Source of the DNA: Muribaculaceae bacterium
GTDB lineage: Bacteria > Bacillota > Clostridia > Lachnospirales > Lachnospiraceae
Reading direction: 5' to 3'
NCBI GenBank assembly: GCA_023666425.1
Contig: JAMPCA010000001.1
Location: 369,764 to 433,763, forward strand
Length of the DNA stretch: 64,000 nucleotides
How positions within the stretch are numbered: the stretch's first letter is position 1; the number at the start of each line of letters is the position of its first letter. This document shows positions 43,142-52,811 of the stretch, in pieces. The notes under the pieces are model-generated. The model saw only the letters and a program-made list of their open reading frames with translations, did not search any database and was not told the origin of the DNA. The translations under genes were made by a program, and so were the position numbers.

Positions 43142-45837
43142 TACATAATAATGGAGTTTTGGACAAAACCGTTGAAACAGCTATGAAATTTGCGGAAGAA
43201 TATACCGGTTTGGAGCTGTATATTGTCCAAAATGTGTATGGAAAAATTATTGTATATATGGATACTTCCCGGAAGGAGCTGGTCGCTCAACTGGAACAGG
43301 AATTGAGAGCTGCGATTGATGTATGGCTGAATTCCTGTGAATCAATCGAAGAAAATTATTTTGCGAAAGAGGAAATTGAAATATGGAAGCAGGAAAGCAC
43401 CCCTGTTAGGGAACGGGTATGGATATTTGAAAAATATATCACCAATGTATACTGGGATGCAAAAAGAAGAAAGAAAGAAAAGTGTGCTTTGTCCAGCAAG
43501 CTGGTGAGCTTCTATTCTTTTAAGGGAGGCGTTGGCAGGACAACGACAATGATGATGTCTGCGATCGGAGCCGCGAGAAGAGGAAAAAGGGTTGCTATAC
43601 TGGACTTTGATCTGGAAGCCCCGGGAGTGTCCAGTTTCTTTCCGGAAGATGCTTTGTCACAATATGGAATATTAGATTTTTTGGTGGAGAGTAATGTATA
43701 TCAGGAAGAAATCAATATTGATGAATATTTGTATCCTGTAGGCGAATACTGCAATGTCAATCAATATGGAGGTGAGATTTACATCCTGCCTGCGGTAGGG
43801 ACGGCGGTGAAAAATGACATTGAAGTCTACCGTAAAAACTTAATGCGGTTCGACATGGATGTTCCGGCATATGAAGAAGAAAAGACGCCTATTGATATAT
43901 TATTGTCGAAGATAGACTTATTTTTGAAACCGGATTATATTTTCATAGATACACGCTCAGGTATTCACCAGATTGGCGGAATTACACTAACCAGATATTC
44001 GGATCTTGCATTATTGTTTTTCTATGGAAGCAGGCAAAATATCGAAGGAATGCAGATGACTTTGCCTATTCTAAAGAGTAGCGGTACTCCATTTTTATTA
44101 ATTAACAGCAAGGTTCCGGTCAACGAATCCCTGGCGCAGATAGAAAAGAAAATGTATATTGATGGCGCCTACCATGCGCTGAGAAACTGTGATAAAGGAT
44201 ATCAGGCGGAAGAAATCCTTGTGGAGGATGAAACGGCGGAGCATTATCCGATTCATATAACCTATAATGCAGCTCTGGAGGTGATTGCCTCAACAGAGCA
44301 GCTTCTAAAAGGATACGAGGAACAGGAAACAGAGTATGGCAGGCTTGTGAATGTGATTGAGGATACACTTCAAAATGATCCTGCCGACGCAACTGTGACA
44401 GTGGGTACTGACAACGCTAAGAAAATTGCGTCAGCATTCTCTAAAATTATGGGGGGACTGGAGACAGCGGCAGCAGAAGATGAATTTGCAACTGAAAAGG
44501 ACTTGCAGAACAATTTTTATCCGTTAAAAAGTTACACGTTTATTTTCGACCAGAGGAAGTTTTTGGTTCTCGGTCAAAAAGGTGTAGGAAAGACTGCGCT
44601 GTTTAGTGCATTAAAGAATAATGAATATGCGAAAGCGCTTGCCAAATATTTGAATGTAACCACAGAACAGTACGAACATACAGAATGGATTGCAGGTACT
44701 TCGCAGGCGACGAATTATGTTGACGAATTTAGCTGCCTAAAAAATGAAGAACAGATCAGAGCATTTCTATATTACGAAACATTAAGAATTTTACTGAAGA
44801 ACGACAGTAATCTAAGCTGTATTATTTCTGATAGTCCTGTGGGAAGTATATTTAATGATGTGTCTGCAGCAAAGCTTTACAGTGAATGGTCGGGAGAAAC
44901 AGCATACCAGATGAAAAAAGTGCTGGAGAAGGTTGATCAATATTATAAGGAGAAGACCACAGTAGTTACCATTATTTATGATGCATTAGACCGGATTGTG
45001 GCGCCTAAGAAACGTGGAGAATTTGTTAGTGCTTTAATTGATATGTGGTATAAGAATGAGACGGCTATGCAGAATGTCCGGAGCAGAATTTTTCTGCGCA
45101 AAGATATTTATGACAGAGAGGTGAATGTCCCGGATAAGGTTAAATTAAAAAATTATTCAGTCACTATAGCGTGGGATTACGACCAGTTGTTTGCAATGAT
45201 CTGGAAACGAGCCATTAGTATATCGGATGATGTGAAAAGCTTATATGAAAAAATTGCTTTAAAGCAAATCAGTAAAGTAGATGGATTGGGATATATTCCA
45301 AATGTGGATGAGGTCGACAATAGAAGGATGCTGTCTGCGCTTATTGGTGTTAAGATGGGAAGTGGCAATAAGGCATCTACTTATAACTGGTTTAAAAACA
45401 GGCTTTCTGATACGCAGGGTGTCATTGTGCCCAGAAGTATGATTGATATTTTTGCAAAGGCCGCAGATAAAGAGACAGGGTCGCAAAAAGAAGGGAATCA
45501 GACAATAGGGAAGGGTATTATTCGGCCAAGGTGCTTTGAGGATGTACTTCCAGAGGTGTCAGAGAAAAGGGTAATAGATTTAAAAGAGGAATTTCAGGAA
45601 TATGCCGCTTTTTTAGATAGTTTGAAGGATACTGTTCGACGCTCGCCGGTGGATGAAGGAATACTGCAGGATGCTTTGCGAAGATGTGATTTTTCAAATC
45701 CGATGGAGGAAATACTGAATTTAATTAATATTGGAATTTTAAGACGTTATCAGCTCAGGCTATCCGATCCTATTCGTTATCATTTTCCGGATATTTATCT
45801 TCGGGGACTTGGATTGCAAAGGTCTGGTATGCGGTGA
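43138..45837 (+). CDS. Dual-NTPase protein: KGGVGR-motif MinD/ParA-like module plus Sll1717-like P-loop module
   Basis: 899 residues. After a 115-residue N-terminal domain, a MinD/ParA-type module starts with the deviant Walker A FKGGVGRTT (129-136, the usual P-loop Lys replaced by Arg, signature Lys kept). It continues with ILDFDLEAPG (154-163), DTRSG (271-275) and LINSKVP. A second NTPase starts at GQKGVGKT (479-486) with Walker B IIYDALD (612-618) and a sensor-like FLRKDIYDR (652-660), in the style of Sll1717-family ATPases. A winged-helix-like end (ILNLINIGILRRYQLR) follows. Both modules are known separately in conflict systems; the fusion beside a HEPN-like gene is unusual. AT-rich and foreign-looking. 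Confidence 0.75.
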   Translation: MIHNNGVLDKTVETAMKFAEEYTGLELYIVQNVYGKIIVYMDTSRKELVAQLEQELRAAIDVWLNSCESIEENYFAKEEIEIWKQESTPVRERVWIFEKYITNVYWDAKRRKKEKCALSSKLVSFYSFKGGVGRTTTMMMSAIGAARRGKRVAILDFDLEAPGVSSFFPEDALSQYGILDFLVESNVYQEEINIDEYLYPVGEYCNVNQYGGEIYILPAVGTAVKNDIEVYRKNLMRFDMDVPAYEEEKTPIDILLSKIDLFLKPDYIFIDTRSGIHQIGGITLTRYSDLALLFFYGSRQNIEGMQMTLPILKSSGTPFLLINSKVPVNESLAQIEKKMYIDGAYHALRNCDKGYQAEEILVEDETAEHYPIHITYNAALEVIASTEQLLKGYEEQETEYGRLVNVIEDTLQNDPADATVTVGTDNAKKIASAFSKIMGGLETAAAEDEFATEKDLQNNFYPLKSYTFIFDQRKFLVLGQKGVGKTALFSALKNNEYAKALAKYLNVTTEQYEHTEWIAGTSQATNYVDEFSCLKNEEQIRAFLYYETLRILLKNDSNLSCIISDSPVGSIFNDVSAAKLYSEWSGETAYQMKKVLEKVDQYYKEKTTVVTIIYDALDRIVAPKKRGEFVSALIDMWYKNETAMQNVRSRIFLRKDIYDREVNVPDKVKLKNYSVTIAWDYDQLFAMIWKRAISISDDVKSLYEKIALKQISKVDGLGYIPNVDEVDNRRMLSALIGVKMGSGNKASTYNWFKNRLSDTQGVIVPRSMIDIFAKAADKETGSQKEGNQTIGKGIIRPRCFEDVLPEVSEKRVIDLKEEFQEYAAFLDSLKDTVRRSPVDEGILQDALRRCDFSNPMEEILNLINIGILRRYQLRLSDPIRYHFPDIYLRGLGLQRSGMR

Positions 45838-45898
45838 AAATTTAGAGATGGACGAATTATTTAGATAATGATTTCAGAAAGGAACTTTGAGAGAGGAC

Positions 45899-46753
45899 AT
45901 GGACAGGAGACAGATTCATCAGGAATTTTTGACGGGGGAGCGGGCGCTTTTTGCGTCCAGTGGTCTGGAAATTTACGATACCATCTTCGACGACGGGGAA
46001 TCCCCCCTGAAGGAGAGCCGTGATATTGATTTGTACAACAGCATGTTCAAATGGAAATATCCGCTCTGGTACTGTAAAAATATCCGGGCATTCGACTGCA
46101 GCTGGTTTGAGATGGCGAGGGCGGGCGTGTGGTACTCGGACAATATAGAAATAAAAAATGCACTGATTGAGGCGCCGAAGAATTTCCGGCGCTGCGACGG
46201 ACTGACGCTGGAACATGTAAACTTTGCCAATGCGGAGGAGACGCTCTGGTACTGCAAAAATGTCAGAATGGACGAGGTGTTTGCAAAGGGAGACTACTTT
46301 GCGATGGGCAGCGGGAATATGGAGCTGGATCACTTTGAACTGGTGGGGAACTATTGCTTTGACGGGGTAAAAAACCTTACAATCCGCAACTCGAAGCTCA
46401 TGTCGAAGGACGCTTTCTGGAATACAGAGCATGTGCAGGTGTACGATTCCTTCATTTCCGGGGAATATCTGGGCTGGAACGCAAAGGATCTTTTACTGGA
46501 AAACTGTACGATTGAGAGCCTGCAGGGGCTTTGTTACATTGACAATCTGGTGATGAGAAACTGTAAGCTCATCCATACCACGCTTGCCTTTGAGTATTCT
46601 GCCGTGGACGCCGATATCAGCGGCAGGATTGACAGTGTCATAAATCCGAAGGGCGGCAGGATCACGGCGGATTCCATCGGAGAGCTGATTCTTGAGCGGA
46701 ACCGGATACAGCCGGAGCTTACAAAGATCGTGTGCAGGGAGAACGAAGGATAA
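45899..46753 (+). CDS. DUF3737 family beta-helix protein
   Basis: 284 residues with repeated short strands typical of a right-handed parallel beta-helix: FDDGESPLKESRDIDL, WKYPLWYCKNIRAFDCSWFEMARAGVWY, EAPKNFRRCDG, ETLWYCKNVRM. This is the DUF3737 pattern, a conserved family in gut Firmicutes with no known function. There is no signal peptide. Two starts are possible: ATG 45899 (chosen; MDRRQIHQEF) or a TTG at 45887 closer to AAAGGA. It ends the AT-rich cassette region and returns to the GC level of the main chromosome. Confidence 0.85.
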   Translation: MDRRQIHQEFLTGERALFASSGLEIYDTIFDDGESPLKESRDIDLYNSMFKWKYPLWYCKNIRAFDCSWFEMARAGVWYSDNIEIKNALIEAPKNFRRCDGLTLEHVNFANAEETLWYCKNVRMDEVFAKGDYFAMGSGNMELDHFELVGNYCFDGVKNLTIRNSKLMSKDAFWNTEHVQVYDSFISGEYLGWNAKDLLLENCTIESLQGLCYIDNLVMRNCKLIHTTLAFEYSAVDADISGRIDSVINPKGGRITADSIGELILERNRIQPELTKIVCRENEG

Positions 46754-46764
46754 GGGGGAAGGGT

Positions 46765-47208
46765 ATGAAGAAAAGCCACAGAAAAGACGTAATTATCGCA
46801 AGAGTGATTTTTGCCGCGGCGTGCCTGCTGCTGATAGCAGCGATTGTCGGCGCGGTATTTCTGGTGAGAAAAAAGCTTGCGGCAGACCAGCCGGATACGC
46901 AGGATACACAGGCGTCCCAGAGCACAGAGATAAGCGGCGCGCCCACAGAGGATACCGGGACGGAGACGGAGACAGAACCGGAGCCGGAGCCAAAGCCCGT
47001 CATGTGCACGACCACCGGCGTCAATCTGCGTGCGGAGCCGAATACAGAGTGCGAGGTGCTCACAGTGCTCACCGAAGGGACGCAGCTTGAACTGATCGGG
47101 CAGGAGCAGGACGGCAGCTGGGCCATCGTGGACTATCAGGGACAGGTGGGGTATGTAAGCATGGACTATCTGGAGGAGGTCACCTCCCAGACAGAAACGG
47201 AGGAGTAG
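46765..47208 (+). CDS. Membrane-anchored SH3b-domain protein
   Basis: 147 residues: one N-terminal membrane helix (VIFAAACLLLIAAIVGAVFLV), an acidic Thr/Glu/Pro linker (about 50-78), and a C-terminal bacterial SH3 domain (GVNLRAEPNTECEVLTVL, then WAIVDYQGQVGYVSMDYLEEV). Bacterial SH3 domains often bind cell-wall peptides, so a wall-attached function is likely. GGGGGAAGGGT precedes the ATG. It lies 2 bases before the GH31 gene and is probably cotranscribed with it. Confidence 0.85.
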   Translation: MKKSHRKDVIIARVIFAAACLLLIAAIVGAVFLVRKKLAADQPDTQDTQASQSTEISGAPTEDTGTETETEPEPEPKPVMCTTTGVNLRAEPNTECEVLTVLTEGTQLELIGQEQDGSWAIVDYQGQVGYVSMDYLEEVTSQTETEE

Positions 47209-47210
47209 AT

Positions 47211-49466
47211 ATGGAGCTGGGGAAAATCAGGGGCTGCCAGTCCAGCGGCAGCGAGGTTATAATTCGCTATGAGAAGGGGGAGGTAATCGTAAGCGTCATC
47301 ACCCCGGAGATTGTCAATGTCTTTGTCCCCTGCTGGGCAAGGGAGCACTATTCCAGGGCCATCGAGGGGGAGAAGGGGATTCCCGTGGTCATCGCGGTGC
47401 AGCAGGAGGGGGAGACGCTCACCGTGACGACGGACGCGTTAAGGCTCACCTTTGGGGAGGATCTCGCGATGCAGGCGTGGGATGCTTCGGGAAACAGGCT
47501 GTTTGCCACCTATGACAGGGGACGCACAGTGACCGGCACGGTGGACGAACAGCTCAAAAAGCTTTTGGAGGCGGAGGGGCACGACACTTCCAATATAGGC
47601 TCGCGGAATTATCCGGTGCAGCTGGTGTGCGCGCTGGATGCGGGGGACGACTTCTATGGCCTTGGGGACAAGACCGGATATTTAAATAAAAAATACTACG
47701 AGTATGAGAACTGGAATTCGGATATTCCGCAGGCGCACACGGAGGATTTCCATGCCTTGTACAAGTCCATTCCGTTTTTAATCTGCAAAAAAGAAAAGGG
47801 CGTTTACGGCATGTTTTTCGACAATACCTTTCACAGCTATGTGAATCTGGGAAAGGAGCAGCCGGACTATTTTTACTACGGCGCGGACGACGGCAATCTG
47901 GATCTGTATATCATCGGCGGAGCCTCCATGCCGAAGGTCGTGGAAAATTACACCTGTCTGACCGGACGCACGCCTCTGCCCCAGCTCTGGACGCTGGGCT
48001 ATCAGCAGTCCCGGTGGGGCTATGGGAGCGCAGAGGATATGCGGGAGATTGCGGCGGGGATGCGGGAGAACGACATTCCCTGCGATGTGCTGCACTTTGA
48101 CATTGATTATATGGACGCTTTCAAGGTGTTTACATGGGACGAAAAGAATTACGGCAGGCCGGGGGAGCTGGTTTCGGAGCTGGGAGAAAAGGGCATCAAA
48201 GTGGTGACGATCATTGATCCGGGGACGAAGCAGGAGCAGGGCTATTTCATGCATGACGAGGGTGTGGAGAATGGCTATTTTGCCACGGACGCCGGGGGAG
48301 AGGTGTATGTGAACGTAGTCTGGCCGGGCGAGTCCAACTATCCGGATTTCGGCAGAAAAGAGGTCAGGGACTGGTGGGGGAACCACCACAAATTTCTCCT
48401 GGACATCGGCGTGGCCGGGATCTGGAACGATATGAACGAGCCTGCGAGCTTCCGGGGAGAGCTGCCGGGGGATGTGGTATTTCACGACGGGGAGCGCGCC
48501 ACAACCCACGCGGAGATGCACAATGTCTACGGGCATTATATGAGTAAGGCGGCCTATGAGGGGCTGCGCAGGCTTTCGGACAAGCGTCCCTTTGTGATCA
48601 CAAGAGCCTGCTATGCGGGTACCCAGAAATATTCCACCGTGTGGACGGGGGACAACCAGAGCCTGTGGCCGCATCTGCAGATGATGATTCCCCAGCTCTG
48701 CAATCTGGGAATGAGCGGTTTTGCTTTTGCGGGAACCGATATCGGCGGCTTTGGCGCGGACGTGACGCCGGAGCTTTTGATCCGCTGGGTGGAGGCGGCG
48801 GTATTTTCCCCGCTGTTCCGCAATCACTCCGCAAAGGGCACAAGGCGGCAGGAACCGTGGCAGTTCGGGCAAAAGACGCTGGATATCTACCGGAGCTATG
48901 TAAAGCTGCGCTATCAGTTTTTGCCCTATCTCTACGATCTGTTTTATCAGGGGGAGAGCACCGGGCTTCCGGTGATGCGGCCGCTGGTGCTGCACTATGA
49001 GGAGGATAAAAATACCCGCAATCTGAACGGGGAGTTTCTCGTGGGTGAAAATCTGCTGGTGGCTCCGGTGGTGGAGCAGGGCGCGACGAAGAAGCTGGTG
49101 TATCTGCCGGAGGGCGTCTGGTACGACTACTGGACGGGAGAGCGGCTTGAGGGGCAGCAGTATATTCTAAGGGACGCCCCGATAGAGCTGTGCCCGATGT
49201 ATATGCGGGCGGGGAGCATGATCCCGACCTATGAGACAGTGGCCTATGTGGGCGAAAAGCCCTATCGCCGCCTCACGCTTCTTGCTACGCCAGAGCCTGC
49301 GGAGTATGTGCATTTTCAGGATAACGGTGAGAATTATGACTACCGGGAGGGCGGCTGTAATCTCTATACCTTTTCAAAGGCGGCGGACAATACGCTGTCG
49401 GTTCACATGGAGCAGGAGGGTTATCCCCGCTACGGGGAAATCACGGTAAAAATCATCGGAGGCTGA
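47211..49466 (+). CDS. GH31 alpha-glucosidase/alpha-xylosidase-type
   Basis: 751-residue cytoplasmic GH31 enzyme. The nucleophile Asp is in GIWNDMNEPASF, and the acid/base Asp is in STVWTGDNQSLW. Other family features are SRWGYGSAEDMREIA, FAFAGTDIGGF and SPLFRNHSAKGTRRQEPW. The C-terminal beta domains follow (YWTGERLEGQQYI). It most likely hydrolyses alpha-glucosides of starch or glycogen breakdown. Start ATG is behind GGAGGAGTAGAT. Confidence 0.92.
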   Translation: MELGKIRGCQSSGSEVIIRYEKGEVIVSVITPEIVNVFVPCWAREHYSRAIEGEKGIPVVIAVQQEGETLTVTTDALRLTFGEDLAMQAWDASGNRLFATYDRGRTVTGTVDEQLKKLLEAEGHDTSNIGSRNYPVQLVCALDAGDDFYGLGDKTGYLNKKYYEYENWNSDIPQAHTEDFHALYKSIPFLICKKEKGVYGMFFDNTFHSYVNLGKEQPDYFYYGADDGNLDLYIIGGASMPKVVENYTCLTGRTPLPQLWTLGYQQSRWGYGSAEDMREIAAGMRENDIPCDVLHFDIDYMDAFKVFTWDEKNYGRPGELVSELGEKGIKVVTIIDPGTKQEQGYFMHDEGVENGYFATDAGGEVYVNVVWPGESNYPDFGRKEVRDWWGNHHKFLLDIGVAGIWNDMNEPASFRGELPGDVVFHDGERATTHAEMHNVYGHYMSKAAYEGLRRLSDKRPFVITRACYAGTQKYSTVWTGDNQSLWPHLQMMIPQLCNLGMSGFAFAGTDIGGFGADVTPELLIRWVEAAVFSPLFRNHSAKGTRRQEPWQFGQKTLDIYRSYVKLRYQFLPYLYDLFYQGESTGLPVMRPLVLHYEEDKNTRNLNGEFLVGENLLVAPVVEQGATKKLVYLPEGVWYDYWTGERLEGQQYILRDAPIELCPMYMRAGSMIPTYETVAYVGEKPYRRLTLLATPEPAEYVHFQDNGENYDYREGGCNLYTFSKAADNTLSVHMEQEGYPRYGEITVKIIGG

Positions 49467-49530
49467 TTGCTTTGCACAGACCGGAGGGCTTTTGCATATG
49501 CTATAGTGATAACAGCTTGGAGTGAACGCC

Positions 49531-49986
49531 GTGGATTATAAGGAAGAAGCCTACCCGAAGATCCCCTTTTATATGACCTATCCCATGCAGAATATGTATT
49601 TGACGGAGATGGAGTATGAGAAGGATATCGAACGAATGAAGTCGTATTATCCGAAGGAGGCCCAGATGGTGATGAAGCAGGTGGAGGATCGTCTGGACGA
49701 ACTGGAATATGAAGGGAGCCGGATTTATGACGAGGAGCCGGACCGGATGATGATTCAGATGGAGGTTGACCGGCTCTACCAAAAAATTGCCGACGAGGTG
49801 TCGGAAAAGCCTGTGGGAAAGATGTATTTTGATATGGTGCCCATGGAGATTGCGGGGCCGGGACTTGCGGCGGCGGGACAGAGCGGGTGCCGGGACAGCT
49901 GGCTGTGCAGTATGGTGGGCGTGCTTTTCGGCAACGAGCTCTACCGCAGAAGATGCAGGCACCGCCGCTGCCGAAGATGGTGGTAA
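49531..49986 (+). CDS. Small protein of unknown function with Cys/Arg-rich C-terminus
   Basis: About 151 residues, unrecognised. The N-terminus (YPKIPFYMTYPMQNMYL) is Tyr/Met/Pro-rich, the middle is an acidic coiled-coil-like region (QVEDRLDELEYEGSRIYDEEPDR), and the end is highly basic (ELYRRRCRHRRCRRWW). The GTG at 49531 has GGAG 9 bases upstream; a GTG at 49522 lies against that site. The arrangement recalls a Lachnospiraceae family of spore- or envelope-linked proteins, but no function is claimed. A tandem repeat array begins 12 bases after the stop. Confidence 0.6.
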   Translation: MDYKEEAYPKIPFYMTYPMQNMYLTEMEYEKDIERMKSYYPKEAQMVMKQVEDRLDELEYEGSRIYDEEPDRMMIQMEVDRLYQKIADEVSEKPVGKMYFDMVPMEIAGPGLAAAGQSGCRDSWLCSMVGVLFGNELYRRRCRHRRCRRWW

Positions 49987-49997
49987 TTGTCATCAAA

Positions 49998-50172
49998 GCA
50001 GCCCGGAGGGATCTTTGATGACCCGTCACCCGAGCAGAGCGAGGAGTGACCACATTGGAAGCAGCCCGAAGGGACCTTTGATGACCCGTCACCCGAGCAG
50101 AGCGAGGAGTGACCACATTGGAAGCAGCCCGAAGAGTGACCACATTGGAAGCAGCCCGAGAAGGAGGCAGCC
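49998..50172. repeat. Tandem 63-bp repeat array
   Basis: Two full 63-bp units start at 49998 and 50061 and differ at only a few positions. A third unit at 50124 has lost its middle (27 bases kept), and a fourth begins at 50151 before diverging. Each unit carries GCAGCCCGAAGG, TTTGATGACCCGTCACC and CGAGCAGAGCGAGGAGTGAC. There are no spacers, so it is not a CRISPR array. Lies between two genes on the same strand. Confidence 0.85.
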
Positions 50173-50184
50173 CCTGGCTGCCTC
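50164..50184 (+). terminator. Hairpin after the repeat array
   Basis: A perfect 9-bp stem GAGGCAGCC/GGCTGCCTC with loop CCT lies 23 bases before the start of the next gene. It lacks a T-run (GTATATC follows), so it may terminate weakly or act in the leader of the downstream mRNA. Confidence 0.45.
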
Positions 50185-50207
50185 GTATATCATAAAGGAT
50201 TTGGAGT

Positions 50208-52739
50208 ATGAAGCGAAAAATGATTAAGCCGATTGTGATGCTTGTCGTATTTTTTACGGCGCTCACAATCTTTGCATTTACACTGAATAAGGACAAGCAG
50301 GATCTGACGACCTCCATGCCGGAGGCGACCCTTCCGGTTCTCAGCTTTACCTACGAGAATACACCGGTCAATGAATTGCACGGTTATGTGAATGAGATGG
50401 ACGCCACCGCCATGCGGGACAGCATCACGCCGGTGAGCGGCGAGAGGCAGCTGCCCGTTACGGTTAAGACCTACGGGCGGAGAATAGACGGCGTCCACTG
50501 TGAAATCCGCAGCATGGATTCCCAGCGGCTGGTGGCAAAAAATGACGTGGAGAATCTGCGGACGGAGGGGGAGTCCGCCTTCGGAACTATTGAAATCCAG
50601 AACGTGCTGGAGGAGGATCAGGAGTATGTGGTAATCCTCACGGTGACTTCCGGGGAGGAGAACTTTTATTATTATACAAGGCTTATGCAGACGGACGGCA
50701 CGGCGGCGGGCTGTCTGGAGTTTGCGCAAAAATTCCATGAGTACACATTCAGGGAGGACGCGGATGAGTTCATTCCCACTTACATGGATGCGGCCACCGG
50801 GGACGCCACTACGCTGGATTATGTGGATTTGAGCTGTACCCTAAGGCAGATCACATGGGCGGATTTTCCGGGGAAAAAACTGACACAGCCGATGATCTCC
50901 TTTAAGGAGCTGAACGATTCCTATAATGTGCTGACGTTTCACTATGTTATGACAAACCAGAATGCCGCCGGGGAGACGGAATTTTACAACGTGGAGGAAT
51001 ACTACCGCCTGCGCCTTACCAGCACCCGGATGTATGTGCTGAATTTCGAGCGCAGAATGAATCAGATTTTTCGGGGGACAAATACCTTCCTCTCGGATGC
51101 GGGAAGCATTCAGCTGGGAATTCGGAGCGCCGATATCGAGTACGCCGCCAGCGAGACGGGGGACATCATCGCCTTCGTGCAGGAGGGCGAACTCTGGTGC
51201 TATGACCGTCTGGGCGGCAAAATCGCGCAGGTGTTCAGCTTTCGCGGGGCGGAGGGCATAGACGCCCGGGAAAACTGGAACCAGCACGACATCAAGATTG
51301 TGCGTGTGGACGAGGCCGGAAGCGTGGATTTTGTCGTGTACGGTTATATGAACCGCGGCAACCATGAGGGGGAGACAGGAATCGGTGTGTACCACTACGA
51401 CGGACTTGTGCACACGGTCAATGAGGAGGTATTTATCCCCTCCGAAAAATCCTACGAGATTATAAAAGCCGAGATGGGACAGCTCATGTATGTGAACGAT
51501 CTGGGCATTTTATACCTGATGATCGACCGGAGGCTGTACAGTATAAACCTCGATACTTTAGAGACGAAGGTGGAGGTCGATAACCTCAAGGAGAGCTGCT
51601 GTAAGACCTCCGCCTCCAGCCGTTATTTTGCGTGGACGGACAGCGAGAGGGAATTTGCGGGCGACGTGATTCATCTGATGGATTTTTCCGACGGCACCGT
51701 CTATGAGATCACAGAGGAGAGCAAGGTATATCTGCGGCCGCTGGGATTTATTGACGAAGATTTTATTTACGGGGCGGCTCCAAAGGAAAAGGTGGAGGTG
51801 GACGCGGCGGGCAACACGGTTTTTCCCATGAAATTTTTAAAGATTCTGGCGACCTCACAGGAGAGCCGGGAGGTTCTGAAAACTTACCGGCCGCAGAAGG
51901 GAAAAATAGAGTCCATTTCGGTGGAGGGCTATACGATTACGGTAAATTTATTTAAAAAATCCGGCGGACAGTATCTGGCCTGCGGCACGGACGCCATTAT
52001 GAACCGCGTGGCGGACACAGAGGGGCGTGTGGCCGTTGGACAGCTTGTGACAGAGGACAAGCAGACCCAGCGGAGGATTGTCCTGCAGAATGCGGCACAG
52101 AGCGACAAGACGGTGATGGTCACTTCCAAGGTGATCGTGCAGGAGACGCCGAGGATTCTCTCCTTCGAGGAGAGGGAGGCGCAGGAGCGCTTTTATGTCT
52201 ATGTGAAGGGGAATGTGCTTCTGGCAACCGACGATATTGCGGACGCCATAATTTTCGCAAATGAGAGTCTCGGGGTGGTGGTGGACAATAACCAGCAGTA
52301 TATCTGGAGACGTGCCCGCAAGACGGTTCAGAACGCTTTTACCGGAGTGAAGGTCAATGACGCGGACCAGGGATCCTCCCAGGTGGTGCAGGCGCTGTCA
52401 GCCATGCTGGAATACGCAGGAGAGGGGCTGAGCGTGAAGGAGCTGATCGACAATGGAGAGACGCCGAAAAGCGCGCTGGAAACGACCCTGCGGGAGAGAG
52501 TGGTGCTGGACGTATCGGGCTGTACGGTAAACGAGATTATTTATTATGTCAGCGAGGGCAGTCCGGTTTTTGCCATGACGGGGAGTGAGAGCGCGGTGCT
52601 GGTGACCGGATATTCTGCAAATATGATTTATTATTATGACCCGGCAGCAGGTGCAACAAAATCTATCTCTTACGAGAGTGCGGGAGAATGGTTTTCAGGA
52701 GCGGGAAATGTGTTTTTCACATATTTAAATGAAAAATAG
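50208..52739 (+). CDS. Large membrane-anchored protein of unknown function with C39-like C-terminus
   Basis: 843 residues. An N-terminal signal anchor (PIVMLVVFFTALTIFAF) is followed by a long beta-rich extracytoplasmic region with propeller-like strands (DIIAFVQEGELWCYD, GILYLMIDRRLYSI, YFAWTDSEREFAGD). The last 110 residues resemble a C39-type papain fold: AMLEYAGEGLSVKELIDNG, VLDVSGCTVNEIIYYVSEG, SPVFAMTGSESAVLVTGYS and MIYYYDPAAG. The catalytic His position reads Ser/Ala and there is no clear active Cys at its start, so it is likely inactive. Function unknown; probably envelope-linked. Confidence 0.65.
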   Translation: MKRKMIKPIVMLVVFFTALTIFAFTLNKDKQDLTTSMPEATLPVLSFTYENTPVNELHGYVNEMDATAMRDSITPVSGERQLPVTVKTYGRRIDGVHCEIRSMDSQRLVAKNDVENLRTEGESAFGTIEIQNVLEEDQEYVVILTVTSGEENFYYYTRLMQTDGTAAGCLEFAQKFHEYTFREDADEFIPTYMDAATGDATTLDYVDLSCTLRQITWADFPGKKLTQPMISFKELNDSYNVLTFHYVMTNQNAAGETEFYNVEEYYRLRLTSTRMYVLNFERRMNQIFRGTNTFLSDAGSIQLGIRSADIEYAASETGDIIAFVQEGELWCYDRLGGKIAQVFSFRGAEGIDARENWNQHDIKIVRVDEAGSVDFVVYGYMNRGNHEGETGIGVYHYDGLVHTVNEEVFIPSEKSYEIIKAEMGQLMYVNDLGILYLMIDRRLYSINLDTLETKVEVDNLKESCCKTSASSRYFAWTDSEREFAGDVIHLMDFSDGTVYEITEESKVYLRPLGFIDEDFIYGAAPKEKVEVDAAGNTVFPMKFLKILATSQESREVLKTYRPQKGKIESISVEGYTITVNLFKKSGGQYLACGTDAIMNRVADTEGRVAVGQLVTEDKQTQRRIVLQNAAQSDKTVMVTSKVIVQETPRILSFEEREAQERFYVYVKGNVLLATDDIADAIIFANESLGVVVDNNQQYIWRRARKTVQNAFTGVKVNDADQGSSQVVQALSAMLEYAGEGLSVKELIDNGETPKSALETTLRERVVLDVSGCTVNEIIYYVSEGSPVFAMTGSESAVLVTGYSANMIYYYDPAAGATKSISYESAGEWFSGAGNVFFTYLNEK

Positions 52740-52811
52740 TTGTTAATTTGAACAATTTGTAAAAGAGATTTGGCTCACATTAGTGAACATTAACAAAAAT
52801 ATTTTCAACAC

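Noticed and set aside
47778-48995. 405-codon open frame antisense to the GH31 gene
   Set aside because: It results from GC-biased third positions of GH31; there is no recognisable motif or start context, and GH31 motifs are clear.
49998-50172. CRISPR array
   Set aside because: Units are contiguous with no spacers, only about 2.5 copies exist, and no cas gene is present.
52620-52739. Active C39 peptidase at the end of the 843-residue protein
   Set aside because: The expected Cys and His are missing; only the fold-like pattern remains.
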